The position numbers and the translations under genes are program-made. A stretch of DNA of 60,664 nucleotides from an uncultured Clostridia bacterium (GTDB lineage: Bacteria; Bacillota; Clostridia; TANB77; CAG-465), in contig CAKPOO010000009.1 of the NCBI GenBank assembly GCA_934169925.1, forward strand, positions 1 to 60,664. The letters run 5' to 3'. The notes under the pieces are model-generated. The model made no database searches and had not been told where the DNA came from. It saw only the letters and a program-made list of their open reading frames with translations. This document shows, one piece after another, positions 41,767 to 50,403 of this stretch. Each line of letters opens with the position of its first letter. Position 1 is the first letter of the stretch.

Positions 41767-42813
41767 TTATAAACCTAATATGTGTAAAAATCTAGCTCTT
41801 TCTGTTGGATCTTTTATAAACCTTTCAGCTGCACTTATTACGTTTTTTTCTTTTTCTTTAATATGGAACTTATCATTTTGCAGTATGTCTATAAGAAGCT
41901 TATCTCTAGACATAAACTCGCCAACGCCTGGTGATGAGAAACAATTAAATACAGCCTCATTTGAAAATATATCATCTATAACTTCATCAGATGTATATTT
42001 TTTAAAGAACTCATCAATATATTTATTATCAACACTGGCAAGTAAATAAATCTCTGAAATAGTAAGTTCATGTCCATTTAAGTCTTCATAGTAAACATTC
42101 TCAAATAAATCTTTTAACTCATCAAGATTAAAAAGATTTATCACATCGTTCAAATAGTTTGCTGCATAAACAAAAATTGATTCCAAAAAATGTTTAGTAA
42201 CCCAATTTTTCTCACCTTCATTTACAACTTCCTGTATCATTTCATATTCTTTTGAAAAATCAGATACACCGTCTATTTGCTGCTTACTAATTTCTACCAT
42301 AAAAGTTTTAAAAAGCTCTGTTCTTTCATATGGTGACTTTGCATACTTTATTGCTGCTTTTACAAAATCAGTATAACCATTGCAGCCATAATAGTAGTTC
42401 AAAAAGAAACTAAAGAAACTTATTCTATCAGTATGTTCTGCTAAATTGTAATAATAACCAATTTGCTGATCTATACTAATATTGTTGCACTCATTTATAA
42501 TTCTATAGGCACTTTTTGAATATCTAGCAACATCAAGCAAAACATTTACATCTGAATAATTATTGAAAATCTTTTTATTTATAATCCCTTTTGGATTTGT
42601 ATTTGCAATTTTTGAAATTGTTTCAATATCAAAAATTGAAAGTAAATCCTCAAAATCATAAATACTATGATTAATAATTTCTTCAATGTCAACATACTTA
42701 AAACTTCCTTCTAATGAAAGTAAATCATCTTTAATAATTGCTCTTAATCCACTGCCAAACACATCAACTCTTTTAAGTGCCTCTTGAATTAACATACATT
42801 TTTCTTTTTCCAT
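41767..42813 (-). CDS. Helical protein of unknown function
   Basis: A 348-residue soluble, mostly helical and acidic protein that I do not recognise. It has many Tyr, Asn and Asp residues, and segments such as FSFFLNYYYGCNGYTDFVKAAIKYA and ERFIKDPTERARFLHILGL that look like HEAT- or TPR-like helices, which is a guess. There is no signal peptide or membrane segment. The ATG at 42813 has an aaggag site. It has a perfect promoter ~150 bp upstream and a terminator. Its neighbours are an ABC exporter and another unknown gene. Confidence 0.6.
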   Translation of the reverse strand: MEKEKCMLIQEALKRVDVFGSGLRAIIKDDLLSLEGSFKYVDIEEIINHSIYDFEDLLSIFDIETISKIANTNPKGIINKKIFNNYSDVNVLLDVARYSKSAYRIINECNNISIDQQIGYYYNLAEHTDRISFFSFFLNYYYGCNGYTDFVKAAIKYAKSPYERTELFKTFMVEISKQQIDGVSDFSKEYEMIQEVVNEGEKNWVTKHFLESIFVYAANYLNDVINLFNLDELKDLFENVYYEDLNGHELTISEIYLLASVDNKYIDEFFKKYTSDEVIDDIFSNEAVFNCFSSPGVGEFMSRDKLLIDILQNDKFHIKEKEKNVISAAERFIKDPTERARFLHILGL

Positions 42814-42966
42814 AACTTTTTTTCTCCTTTTGCAAAACATATATTGTACTTTAGTTATTAAAAAATTTTTGCTTTACCTCACCTTCTATAAATATCTATT
42901 AATACCATCAACATAAAACTTGCATATATATTTATATATATACATAACATAAATTTACACATTTAT

Positions 42967-42995
42967 ATTATACTATATTTATGTAAACTTGTCAA
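42967..42995 (-). promoter_or_regulatory. Consensus promoter of the gene at 41767
   Basis: TTGACA, 17 bp with TTTACATAAA in the spacer, TATAAT on the minus strand. Confidence 0.82.
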
Positions 42996-43015
42996 TTATA
43001 TATATATATATATGA

Positions 43016-43051
43016 AAAAAGGAATTATCTTAAATTAGATAACTCCTTTTT
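43016..43051 (-). terminator. Terminator of the gene at 43063
   Basis: AAAAAGGAATTATCT pairs with AGATAACTCCTTTTT around a 6-nt loop, one mismatch. Confidence 0.8.
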
Positions 43052-43062
43052 AAAAATGCCGA

Positions 43063-43554
43063 TCATACCTTGATATTTGCCAATATTCCGTCTGCACCAT
43101 CATTTTCATAATAATACAAAGTTAATCTTTCAAAATTTTCATAAAAGTCTGGCTTAGGTACATTAAACTTCTCAAATTCTAAGTTTTCAACATCTGTTTT
43201 AACATCCGTAGTAAAGCTTGCTATATAAGCTCTTCCTGCTCCCCCTCTAAAATTCTTGTTTACAAAAGAAAAACAAAAATCATCATCTACCTCATTAAAT
43301 GCAGACTTGACAAAGTAAATGTATTTTGATCCTGTTGTTTCAATCATATACAACTTATCCATGATTACTGGTTTTGAATCTATGATAGGTGATGAACTAA
43401 CTACCCTTTCCATAGCTTTACTATTAGTATTTCCGAGTAAATCTTTTACAGCTGAAAGTTGTAATCTATAACCTGAAAACATTGCACCTCTATGTGGTTC
43501 AAAATCTGAAACACAAATATACATCTTCTTTCTCTTAAGCTTATCTAAAAACAT
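43063..43554 (-). CDS. Protein of unknown function
   Basis: A 163-residue protein, mixed alpha/beta by eye, with no signal peptide or membrane segment. It opens MFLDKLKRKKMYICVSDFEPHRGAMF and contains FSFVNKNFRGGAGRAYIASF. I recognise no family. It has an aaggagg site and its own promoter and terminator. The neighbouring unknown gene at 41767 and the ABC exporter have similar promoters, so the three may respond together; this is inference. Confidence 0.6.
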   Translation of the reverse strand: MFLDKLKRKKMYICVSDFEPHRGAMFSGYRLQLSAVKDLLGNTNSKAMERVVSSSPIIDSKPVIMDKLYMIETTGSKYIYFVKSAFNEVDDDFCFSFVNKNFRGGAGRAYIASFTTDVKTDVENLEFEKFNVPKPDFYENFERLTLYYYENDGADGILANIKV

Positions 43555-43611
43555 AAGACTACCTCCTTAAATTTAAATCAGTTAAAAAATAATAAAAAAA
43601 TTACCAATATT

Positions 43612-43640
43612 ATTATATCACATTTTATGTAAAATGTAAA
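43612..43640 (-). promoter_or_regulatory. Promoter of the gene at 43063
   Basis: TTTACA, 17 bp with TTACATAAAATGTGA, TATAAT on the minus strand. Confidence 0.75.
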
Positions 43641-43668
43641 CTAATAATTATTGATAATTTAAATAATT

Positions 43669-44895
43669 TTAGATTTCTTCTATTGATATATTTCTAGTGT
43701 GTTTTATTTCTTCCCATTTATTAAACTTAGTTACGAAACATAAAACATTAATTGGAATCCAACTAATTGTAAATAAAAAGAATAACAAAATACCACTTAT
43801 TAAATCTTTTACCTTTTTGTTTTTGAATTTTATAACAAAAATTTCAATGCCTAAACCAATTGCAGATGAAACTGCAAAAAATACTATTCCAGATGCAAAT
43901 ATATATGAAAATACATCATTTAATTCAAAACCAATAATTTTAAAGACTATTAACATAACAATATCTATAAATGAAAGTACTTGCATAAATGGTCCTAAAT
44001 AAACAAGTGACATATCAAGAGATGCTAAATTTCTCTTTTTAAAAAAGTTTTTAAATAATTTAAAACTATATCTATTCATACATTGAATAATACCAGCACT
44101 CCATCTTCTTCTTTGTTTACAAGAAACTTTAAAATTAACTGGATATTCATCGTAAGTTATTGCATCTTCAACAAAAGCTATTCTTTCTACATTTAAAGCA
44201 CATTGACCAGTAAATTCACAATCTTCAGTTAATGTAAAAGTTTCAAAGCCCTTTTCATCAATTAAATTTTTACTTATCATAAAACCTGTACCATTAATAG
44301 AAGATGAACCTCCTAAAGCCATTCTTGCTCTATTAAAGAATATATTTTGGAATAAATAAAATATAGTATAACTTCCACTAATCCAATTATCTGATGGATT
44401 TTTTGCATCTCTATACCCTTCTGCAACTTTATATCCACTATTTAAACAATTATTCATATGAGTTAAAAAATCTTTATGAACAACATTATCAGCATCAAAT
44501 ATAACATATGCATCAATATCTTTGTTATCTTTTAGTTTTTCAAATGCAAATTTAAGTACGTCACCTTTAGTTTTAGTTGGTACATTACATTCTAAAACTC
44601 TTGCTCCATTTTTAATTGCTACATCTTTTGTATTATCAGTACAATTATTTGGAATAACATATATATCATATTTATCTTTTGGATAATCTAGATTTTTTAA
44701 ACTTTTTATTAAATTTGCTATAACCGTTGCTTCATTTCTTGCTGGCACTAAAATTGCGAACTTCGATTTTATCTTCGAATCTTTAAATTTAACTCTGCTT
44801 TTTAATATAATCCCTATAAATCCTGTTATCGTAAAATATAGGCCATATACCAGTGCAGTATAAAACAAAATGTAATATATAATTTTTATAACCAT
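43669..44895 (-). CDS. Membrane-bound processive-type family 2 glycosyltransferase
   Basis: A 408-residue enzyme with an N-terminal membrane helix, a cytoplasmic GT-A domain and three or four C-terminal helices. It has FAILVPARNEATVI, the donor-site YVIFDADN, the base-type FTLTEDCEF and KQRRRWSAG, the Q(Q/R)xRW motif of cellulose, hyaluronan and chitin synthases. It should use a UDP-sugar for a surface polysaccharide. No partner genes for a known polymer are nearby. The ribosome site is AAGGAA. It lies just upstream of the OLE RNA in the opposite direction. Confidence 0.88.
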   Translation of the reverse strand: MVIKIIYYILFYTALVYGLYFTITGFIGIILKSRVKFKDSKIKSKFAILVPARNEATVIANLIKSLKNLDYPKDKYDIYVIPNNCTDNTKDVAIKNGARVLECNVPTKTKGDVLKFAFEKLKDNKDIDAYVIFDADNVVHKDFLTHMNNCLNSGYKVAEGYRDAKNPSDNWISGSYTIFYLFQNIFFNRARMALGGSSSINGTGFMISKNLIDEKGFETFTLTEDCEFTGQCALNVERIAFVEDAITYDEYPVNFKVSCKQRRRWSAGIIQCMNRYSFKLFKNFFKKRNLASLDMSLVYLGPFMQVLSFIDIVMLIVFKIIGFELNDVFSYIFASGIVFFAVSSAIGLGIEIFVIKFKNKKVKDLISGILLFFLFTISWIPINVLCFVTKFNKWEEIKHTRNISIEEI

Positions 44896-45037
44896 AATTT
44901 TTTCCTTAAAATAACAATATATATATTGTACAACAAAATTTGATATTTTTCAACATGTATTTCATATTTTTATGTAAAGTCAATTTAAACAATCTATCTT
45001 TTTATTTTTTTATACACATATATATAAATATGTAAAT

Positions 45038-45066
45038 TTGATTTTTTTTATAACTTGTAGTATAAT
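45038..45066 (+). promoter_or_regulatory. Promoter of the OLE RNA
   Basis: TTGATT, 17 bp, TATAAT; predicted +1 near 45073. Confidence 0.75.
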
Positions 45067-45072
45067 AACAAG

Positions 45073-45660
45073 GATGGTGCATTATTCTAGTTACACTATC
45101 TATTAGGAGGGTGGGGCTAAAAATCCACTAAAAGGCACATCGATGAATTTTCTTGTATATGCGCGTTACGCCCAGTTTTGTGTGTATTCAGGAAGTAAGA
45201 TTTTAGGGTAAGATATAACGGCATATATTGTATCCCTGATTTCGCGGAGGCTTAAATTGTTTCATATATAATTTGAACTTTTAAGATAAACCTATGTTGC
45301 GTGCCAAGACACAACACATAGAGTAGCCTGTCTCGAGTGATATTTTGGAATTTATCGCAAGGTGATATTTTACTTTTGGCCAAAATGTATTTATTACTGA
45401 TAATGAAACTAATGTTGCAAAAAAGACTAGTAATAGAATAAGTGTAATAAAGGAAAACTTCTAGGGTGTTTGTCTTAATATATAAAGACAAGGCTTTTTA
45501 AGGATTAAGGTATGGATTTAAGTGGCGATCCAGTTTATTATTAGGCGACTAATAATATGTTTCTTTTAAATGGAAACAGCTAAACAGTAATGTTTAGTAA
45601 GAAACAGAGAAATTCTACTGGACCTAAACCATAAAATTTACTTAAAATGCTACCATCTAA
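45073..45660 (+). ncRNA. OLE RNA (ornate large extremophilic RNA)
   Basis: A ~590-nt stretch with no credible reading frame and a higher GC content than its surroundings. It is full of short paired motifs (AGGAGGGTGGGGCTA near the 5' end, a GCGCGTTACGCCC segment, GTTGCGTGCCAAGACACAACAC hairpin). It has its own promoter and is followed directly by an OapA-like membrane protein gene. That position and size are the hallmark of OLE RNA, which works at the membrane with OapA in stress tolerance (alcohol, cold, Mg2+ in Bacillus halodurans). The ends are estimates. The call rests mainly on gene neighbourhood and size, as I could not fold or align it here. Confidence 0.82.
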
Positions 45661-45694
45661 ATATGATTTTTGTTATAAAGGTGACTAAAATAAA

Positions 45695-46285
45695 ATGAAA
45701 AAAGATAAAAAAAATAATTCTGATAAAGATGCATATAATTCGGATAAAGGATGGGTAATTACTGTACTTTTCATTACATTCTTTTTATCCTTGTTATTTT
45801 CTTATATATCAACAACTTCAATTTCTAGTATTGGAATTATCCCTGCTACATTGATACTTTTATTTGTTGTTTTACTTGGTATATTTTTTGATATAATAGC
45901 AACAGCTGTAACAGTTGCTAAAGAACAAAATTTCCATGCTAAAGCTGCAAAAAAGATTGATGGTGCAAAAAAAGCTATAAAAATTATTAGAAATTCAACT
46001 AAAGTCGCAAATTTTTGTGCTGATGTTATCGGTGATATTGCAGGTGTTCTAAGTGGCGCTTTAAGTTCTATGATTGCTTTAAAAATAACGCAATATTATA
46101 ACTTAAGTTTTGATTTACAATTTTTAATAAGTGCTTTTGTTGCATCCCTTACAGTTTCTGGAAAAGCAATTGGTAAATCTATAGCTAAAAAATATGATTA
46201 TGAAATTGTTGATAAACTAAGTAAAGTTTTTAATTTCTTTGGTAATTTAAAAAATAAAATTAAAAATAAATTAAAAAAAATGTAA
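45695..46285 (+). CDS. oapA: OLE-associated membrane protein OapA
   Basis: A 196-residue protein with hydrophobic segments near residues 20-40, 45-65, 110-130 and 140-160. Its middle has FFDIIATAVTVAKEQNFHAKAAKKIDGAKKAI and then NFCADVIGDIAGVLSG, the pattern of OapA proteins that dimerise and hold OLE RNA at the membrane. The basic stretch and the Lys-rich tail (NLKNKIKNKLKKM) fit RNA contact. It begins at an ATG with GGTGAC 9 nt upstream, right after the OLE RNA, probably on the same transcript, and ends in a strong terminator. Confidence 0.85.
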   Translation: MKKDKKNNSDKDAYNSDKGWVITVLFITFFLSLLFSYISTTSISSIGIIPATLILLFVVLLGIFFDIIATAVTVAKEQNFHAKAAKKIDGAKKAIKIIRNSTKVANFCADVIGDIAGVLSGALSSMIALKITQYYNLSFDLQFLISAFVASLTVSGKAIGKSIAKKYDYEIVDKLSKVFNFFGNLKNKIKNKLKKM

Positions 46286-46286
46286 C

Positions 46287-46313
46287 AAAAAACCGACTAT
46301 AAGTCGGTTTTTT
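46287..46313. terminator. Terminator after oapA
   Basis: AAAAAACCGACT pairs with AGTCGGTTTTTT around a 3-nt loop; T-runs on both strands also serve the converging gene. Confidence 0.88.
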
Positions 46314-46328
46314 CATTTCCATATAACA

Positions 46329-48386
46329 CTAATCATAAACAACTACAGCGTTTGTTTTATACAAGGCACTTTCAGGGAATAATTTTACAGATTTTGGTAC
46401 CACAACCTCTAATAAATCTGGTGAACCTGCAAAACAATATTCTTCAATATATTTTATTCCATCTGGTATAACTATCTTTTTAACTCCTGATAAATTTAAA
46501 TTTGAAAGTTTATATACATTTTTACCATCTATTACATTTGGAATATATAATGTATCTACATTACAATTGTATATATCTATATATGTATCATTAAAATACA
46601 TACTTTCTGAAACAGAAGCTCTTTTTAGTCCGTATATTTCTCCGTTTTTAGAATAAAATTTAAATAAATCTTTATCATCCCCATTTAAAATTTTTACATT
46701 TTTAAAGGCATATACTTTTGAATCTATATAATCTCTATCGAAATTTTTATAATTATTTACATTAGAAAAGAAAATATTATTAAAGCTTTGTTTATAACAA
46801 GAAAAAATCTTATTAATTTCACTGTTTAAATAAAATTTAATGATAATATCATCTTGCTTTCCATATTCAGCAAAACTACCATTTAAAGAACTTGCAATAA
46901 TATTATTATCATTTAATTTTTGTACTGAACTTTTTGATGCAGAATAGTCAAAATCAAAACTTTCAACAAGTGAAAAAGTCCTATTTTCTTCATTTATAGA
47001 ATATTTATAAAATTTTGAAACACGTTTTACTTCAAAATTTTCAAGATAGCCTTCTCCCCAATTTTTATTTGGTACAAGATTTGATCTTACATCGTTATTA
47101 TTAAACATATACAAATTATAGCTTCCGTCATCTTTTATTTCTACACGAATTGAATGCTGTCCAAGTTGCACTGTAAAATCACCATCTTTTTTTAATAATA
47201 AATCTTCATACTTAGTATTTTTCCACATTTCTTCAGGACCTATCATGTATTTTATGCTTGGATTTGTAAATATATCTTTGATATAAAAAATAGTAGATCT
47301 TTCTCTTGAACTTACAACAATATCATTATCATTTACAAAAGCAATACTATTACAATGTATCCAATCTCCTATACTTGTATCATTTTTGTTATTAATTTCA
47401 TTTGAATATTCTAAACTTTCTTGATAAATATCTGGAAGTAAATTCTTAAAATCAAATAATTCTTTGCTTTCTTTTTTACTTAAATCATATACATATACAC
47501 CTTCTGTTGTTGATCTACAAGAGTATATTTTTCCATCCTTATACGTAAATTCATGTGAATAACTTAAGTTTTTATATATGTCTTTGATTTTTCCAAATTT
47601 GTTAATTCTACACAATGCTTTTCCATCATATGGGAATATTATATCATTATCTTCTGTTACACAAAAACTCTTGCCTTCTTTTCCAGCATTTCCTGAAAGT
47701 ATAATTCTAGCTATCCCATTATTATCATAAAAACAAAGTTTTTCTGAAACCCAATTTGACTCTTCAAGTAGTTCTTCATTTATACCCAATATTCCAAAAA
47801 GTCCAGGTGTAATTTCATCCAAATTTCCATATTCAGAGATATTTAAATCTTCTATAATACTAGTATCAATTTCTGGTATGTTAAGTGTAAAATCAATACT
47901 TTCCACACATTCATTATTTTCATTAATGCTTTTTAATGTTAAAATATTTTTCTTATTTTGTTTTAACCCAACAATTGTACCTTCATGAACTTTAGTAAAA
48001 TCTCCAATTAAACAATTAGTATAATCAGGTACTCCTTCAACTTTTACAGTATACTCAATTTTACATTCACTAGAAGTTTTAAAAAATATATAAAGTCCAT
48101 TTAAAATAGTACCATAGGGATTAAATACAAAAAATGGATTTTTAATACTATAATTATTCCTTTTCTTAACTTTATCTATTTCTTTTTCAATTTGATTTTG
48201 AAACTCTAAATCATATACATCATTGCTTTTTACATTAACACCATACACTAATTCATTGATAGTATTATTTTCTACAATATAACTAGTTTTAAATTTAGTA
48301 ATATATACAAAAATACATAAAAATATAACAATAAATATACTCAAAATAACAATAATATTTTTCTTGTTTTTAATATTTAACTTCAT
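46329..48386 (-). CDS. Arylsulfotransferase-like protein fused to a BspA-like LRR
   Basis: A 685-residue protein with an N-terminal membrane anchor (residues ~10-30). Residues ~75-180 look like the N-terminal domain of PAPS-independent arylsulfate sulfotransferase (NPYGTILNGLYIFFKT). The central region has GDWIHCNSIAFVNDNDIVVSSRERS, the His and Arg-rich motif of the ASST beta-propeller, and LGQHSIRVE. The last ~110 residues form LRR_5/BspA-type repeats (KKIVIPDGIKYIEEYCFAGSPDLLEVVVP). ASST moves sulfate between phenols. The LRR tail may bind a surface or ligand. This fusion is uncommon to my knowledge. Confidence 0.72.
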   Translation of the reverse strand: MKLNIKNKKNIIVILSIFIVIFLCIFVYITKFKTSYIVENNTINELVYGVNVKSNDVYDLEFQNQIEKEIDKVKKRNNYSIKNPFFVFNPYGTILNGLYIFFKTSSECKIEYTVKVEGVPDYTNCLIGDFTKVHEGTIVGLKQNKKNILTLKSINENNECVESIDFTLNIPEIDTSIIEDLNISEYGNLDEITPGLFGILGINEELLEESNWVSEKLCFYDNNGIARIILSGNAGKEGKSFCVTEDNDIIFPYDGKALCRINKFGKIKDIYKNLSYSHEFTYKDGKIYSCRSTTEGVYVYDLSKKESKELFDFKNLLPDIYQESLEYSNEINNKNDTSIGDWIHCNSIAFVNDNDIVVSSRERSTIFYIKDIFTNPSIKYMIGPEEMWKNTKYEDLLLKKDGDFTVQLGQHSIRVEIKDDGSYNLYMFNNNDVRSNLVPNKNWGEGYLENFEVKRVSKFYKYSINEENRTFSLVESFDFDYSASKSSVQKLNDNNIIASSLNGSFAEYGKQDDIIIKFYLNSEINKIFSCYKQSFNNIFFSNVNNYKNFDRDYIDSKVYAFKNVKILNGDDKDLFKFYSKNGEIYGLKRASVSESMYFNDTYIDIYNCNVDTLYIPNVIDGKNVYKLSNLNLSGVKKIVIPDGIKYIEEYCFAGSPDLLEVVVPKSVKLFPESALYKTNAVVVYD

Positions 48387-48421
48387 AACACCCTCTCATT
48401 TTTTCGTATTATACCATAAAA

Positions 48422-48454
48422 AAAGAAAAAAGTAATGTTTTTACTTTTTTCTTT
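48422..48454 (-). terminator. Terminator of the first pilin-like LamG gene
   Basis: AAAGAAAAAAGTAA pairs with TTACTTTTTTCTTT, 14 bp, and is T-rich on the minus strand. Confidence 0.75.
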
Positions 48455-48475
48455 TTCATTTAATATATTTTTATA

Positions 48476-50263
48476 CTATAATCCAAACCTTACTTTATCT
48501 ACAGTATAGTTTTGTTTTACTTCTTCTTCAGATAAAGCACGGTTATATATACGAACAGAATATACTTTTCCTTTTAAACGTCCTTCAGTTGGAATTTCAC
48601 CATATGGATTGGCTCCAATCATCATAACCGTATCATTTTTTGGCATTCCTAAACTACCAGTTGTACTACTTTCTTGTTGTAAAACCCCTAATTGATAAAG
48701 TTTCATTTTATTACTAGAATATGAACCTGATAAAGATATCTTCTTATTTGCGACAAAATTATCTTTTGTATATATAAGTGTATAATCAGAATTTACAAAT
48801 ACAGACATAAATATCTTTTTATTAAAGTCTAATCTTTTTTCTATACCATATCCACCAGTTTCAAAATTACTTATGTAAGATGCATAATTATTTGAATCAG
48901 TACTTTCATCAATAAGCACAATTTCAATAGTAATATCTTGAAGATTAATTCTACCTAAATTTACTGCGTTATTAGTTCCATCAAAACTTAAACTATCATC
49001 ATTCCAATTAATATTTCCAATAATAGTTCCATCATGACCGTTACCACTTAAATCTACCCAAACTTTAGATGTATCATCATGTCCAAGACCTGTGTTGTTT
49101 TTACCATCATACATAGCAATTAATCCATCTTGTATATAATCATCTGTTGTATATTCACTCTTTTCAATTAAACTTGAACTTACATCAAAAGTACTTATTG
49201 ATGCATTTCCAGCTTTATCTTCCATGTATACAGTAATTTTTCCTATATTTTTTTCTATTGGAACTATATCTGTAGTAAGTACCTTACCATTTTTTTGGAA
49301 ATGTTCTTTTACTTCATCTTTTGTTATTGTTCCATTAGTTATATTATCAACTGTATACAGTGAATCATTTTCATATTTTACAACTTTAATTCCACTTACA
49401 TCATCTTTTTTATTTAATATTTTTACATATCCAATTTGATTTGAATTTGTGGAATTATTTTTTATTTGATTATCTTTATCAATTGTAAACGTTGGAGCTG
49501 TATTATCAAATTTTTTTACTTCGTAAGTAGCTGTTGTAACACTTCCACCTTTTGGCGTATATGTTACATTTATTTGGTAATTACTTGCTTTTTTTACAAC
49601 GTAATTATTATATAAAGTTTCACTTGAAGTAAGTGGAATATTCACTCCTCCAGACTCTATTTTTGATACTGTAAATATTTTTGGTACTTTTACAGTAACT
49701 TCAATTTCATCTTTTGTCCACTCTGTTGTATTTGGTTGGAATACAATTACTGATGCTGTATTAACTAAATTTTTATCTGCATTTTCATTAAGTAAGGTTG
49801 TTAATTCATCATTTAAAGTGTAATATGTATTATTTCCAATTTTTAAGCCTTTTGCATAATATACAACACCTGATGTATTTGAAACTACATATATATCATT
49901 TGCTCCATTTGACTCATCACCATATTTTAGTGATTTTACATTTATCTTTTCATAATCTATATCATATAGCAATACTTTACCTGAATTATATCCATCTGTC
50001 TCTTTATTAAATTGTTGCTTATTTTCAGTTGATAATGATGTAATATCTACGACAACAGAATTTCCTATTGGATAGCTTCCGTTATTTTCATTTACATACT
50101 CATCTACAGCTTCTTGCAAAGTTTTTAACTCAGTTGCAAAAGCAATCTTTTTTGCATTATTTGAAGTATTTACACCACCTATTGTTATAGCAGTTGTTAA
50201 AATAAGCAAAATTGTTACAGTAGCAGCAAGTGCTACCATTGAAAATCCATATTTTTTTTTCAT
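48476..50263 (-). CDS. Pilin-like surface protein with LamG-like C-terminus
   Basis: A 595-residue protein. The N-terminus is pilin-like: KKKYGFSMVALAATVTILLIL, a short leader ending in Gly and a long hydrophobic helix. The conserved Glu at position 5 is Ala. A pilin-style globular part follows (residues ~30-160, ending YYAKGLKIGNNTYYTLNDEL), then Ig/cadherin-like beta domains with NTAPTFTID. The last ~190 residues are a concanavalin/LamG domain (DGLIAMYDGKNNTGLGHDD to VYSVRIYNRALSEEEV). The ATG at 50263 has GGTGGA; an ATG 12 bases further upstream lacks a site. Likely a surface-exposed adhesin; no pilus machinery is in this window. Confidence 0.72.
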   Translation of the reverse strand: MKKKYGFSMVALAATVTILLILTTAITIGGVNTSNNAKKIAFATELKTLQEAVDEYVNENNGSYPIGNSVVVDITSLSTENKQQFNKETDGYNSGKVLLYDIDYEKINVKSLKYGDESNGANDIYVVSNTSGVVYYAKGLKIGNNTYYTLNDELTTLLNENADKNLVNTASVIVFQPNTTEWTKDEIEVTVKVPKIFTVSKIESGGVNIPLTSSETLYNNYVVKKASNYQINVTYTPKGGSVTTATYEVKKFDNTAPTFTIDKDNQIKNNSTNSNQIGYVKILNKKDDVSGIKVVKYENDSLYTVDNITNGTITKDEVKEHFQKNGKVLTTDIVPIEKNIGKITVYMEDKAGNASISTFDVSSSLIEKSEYTTDDYIQDGLIAMYDGKNNTGLGHDDTSKVWVDLSGNGHDGTIIGNINWNDDSLSFDGTNNAVNLGRINLQDITIEIVLIDESTDSNNYASYISNFETGGYGIEKRLDFNKKIFMSVFVNSDYTLIYTKDNFVANKKISLSGSYSSNKMKLYQLGVLQQESSTTGSLGMPKNDTVMMIGANPYGEIPTEGRLKGKVYSVRIYNRALSEEEVKQNYTVDKVRFGL

Positions 50264-50370
50264 ATATCCACCCATTTTTTATTATATACACTAATACATA
50301 ATAATTATATACAACTATACAAAATATTTCAATGATAAAAAAATAAAAAAAATAAAAATTAGGATTAAAA

Positions 50371-50400
50371 AATACGTCTAGACATAAGTCTAAACGTATT
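50371..50400 (-). terminator. Terminator of the second pilin-like LamG gene
   Basis: AATACGTCTAGAC pairs with GTCTAAACGTATT (one wobble), 4-nt loop. Confidence 0.78.
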
Positions 50401-50403
50401 TTA

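Larger units (their letters stand above)
42814..43062. promoter_or_regulatory. Long leader region with a TA-repeat
   Basis: This intergenic stretch has a promoter at 42967-42995, a ~150-nt untranslated leader for the downstream gene, a (TA)n tract at about 42999-43013 and a terminator at 43016-43051. I see no ribosome site or riboswitch class in the leader. Confidence 0.4.

Noticed and set aside
42999..43013. A (TA)n run as a functional repeat
   Set aside because: It is short and lies in an AT-rich leader, so it is most likely simple sequence.
45252..45491. An open reading frame on the minus strand inside the OLE RNA
   Set aside because: It has no ribosome site, unlikely composition, and lies within a structured RNA region.
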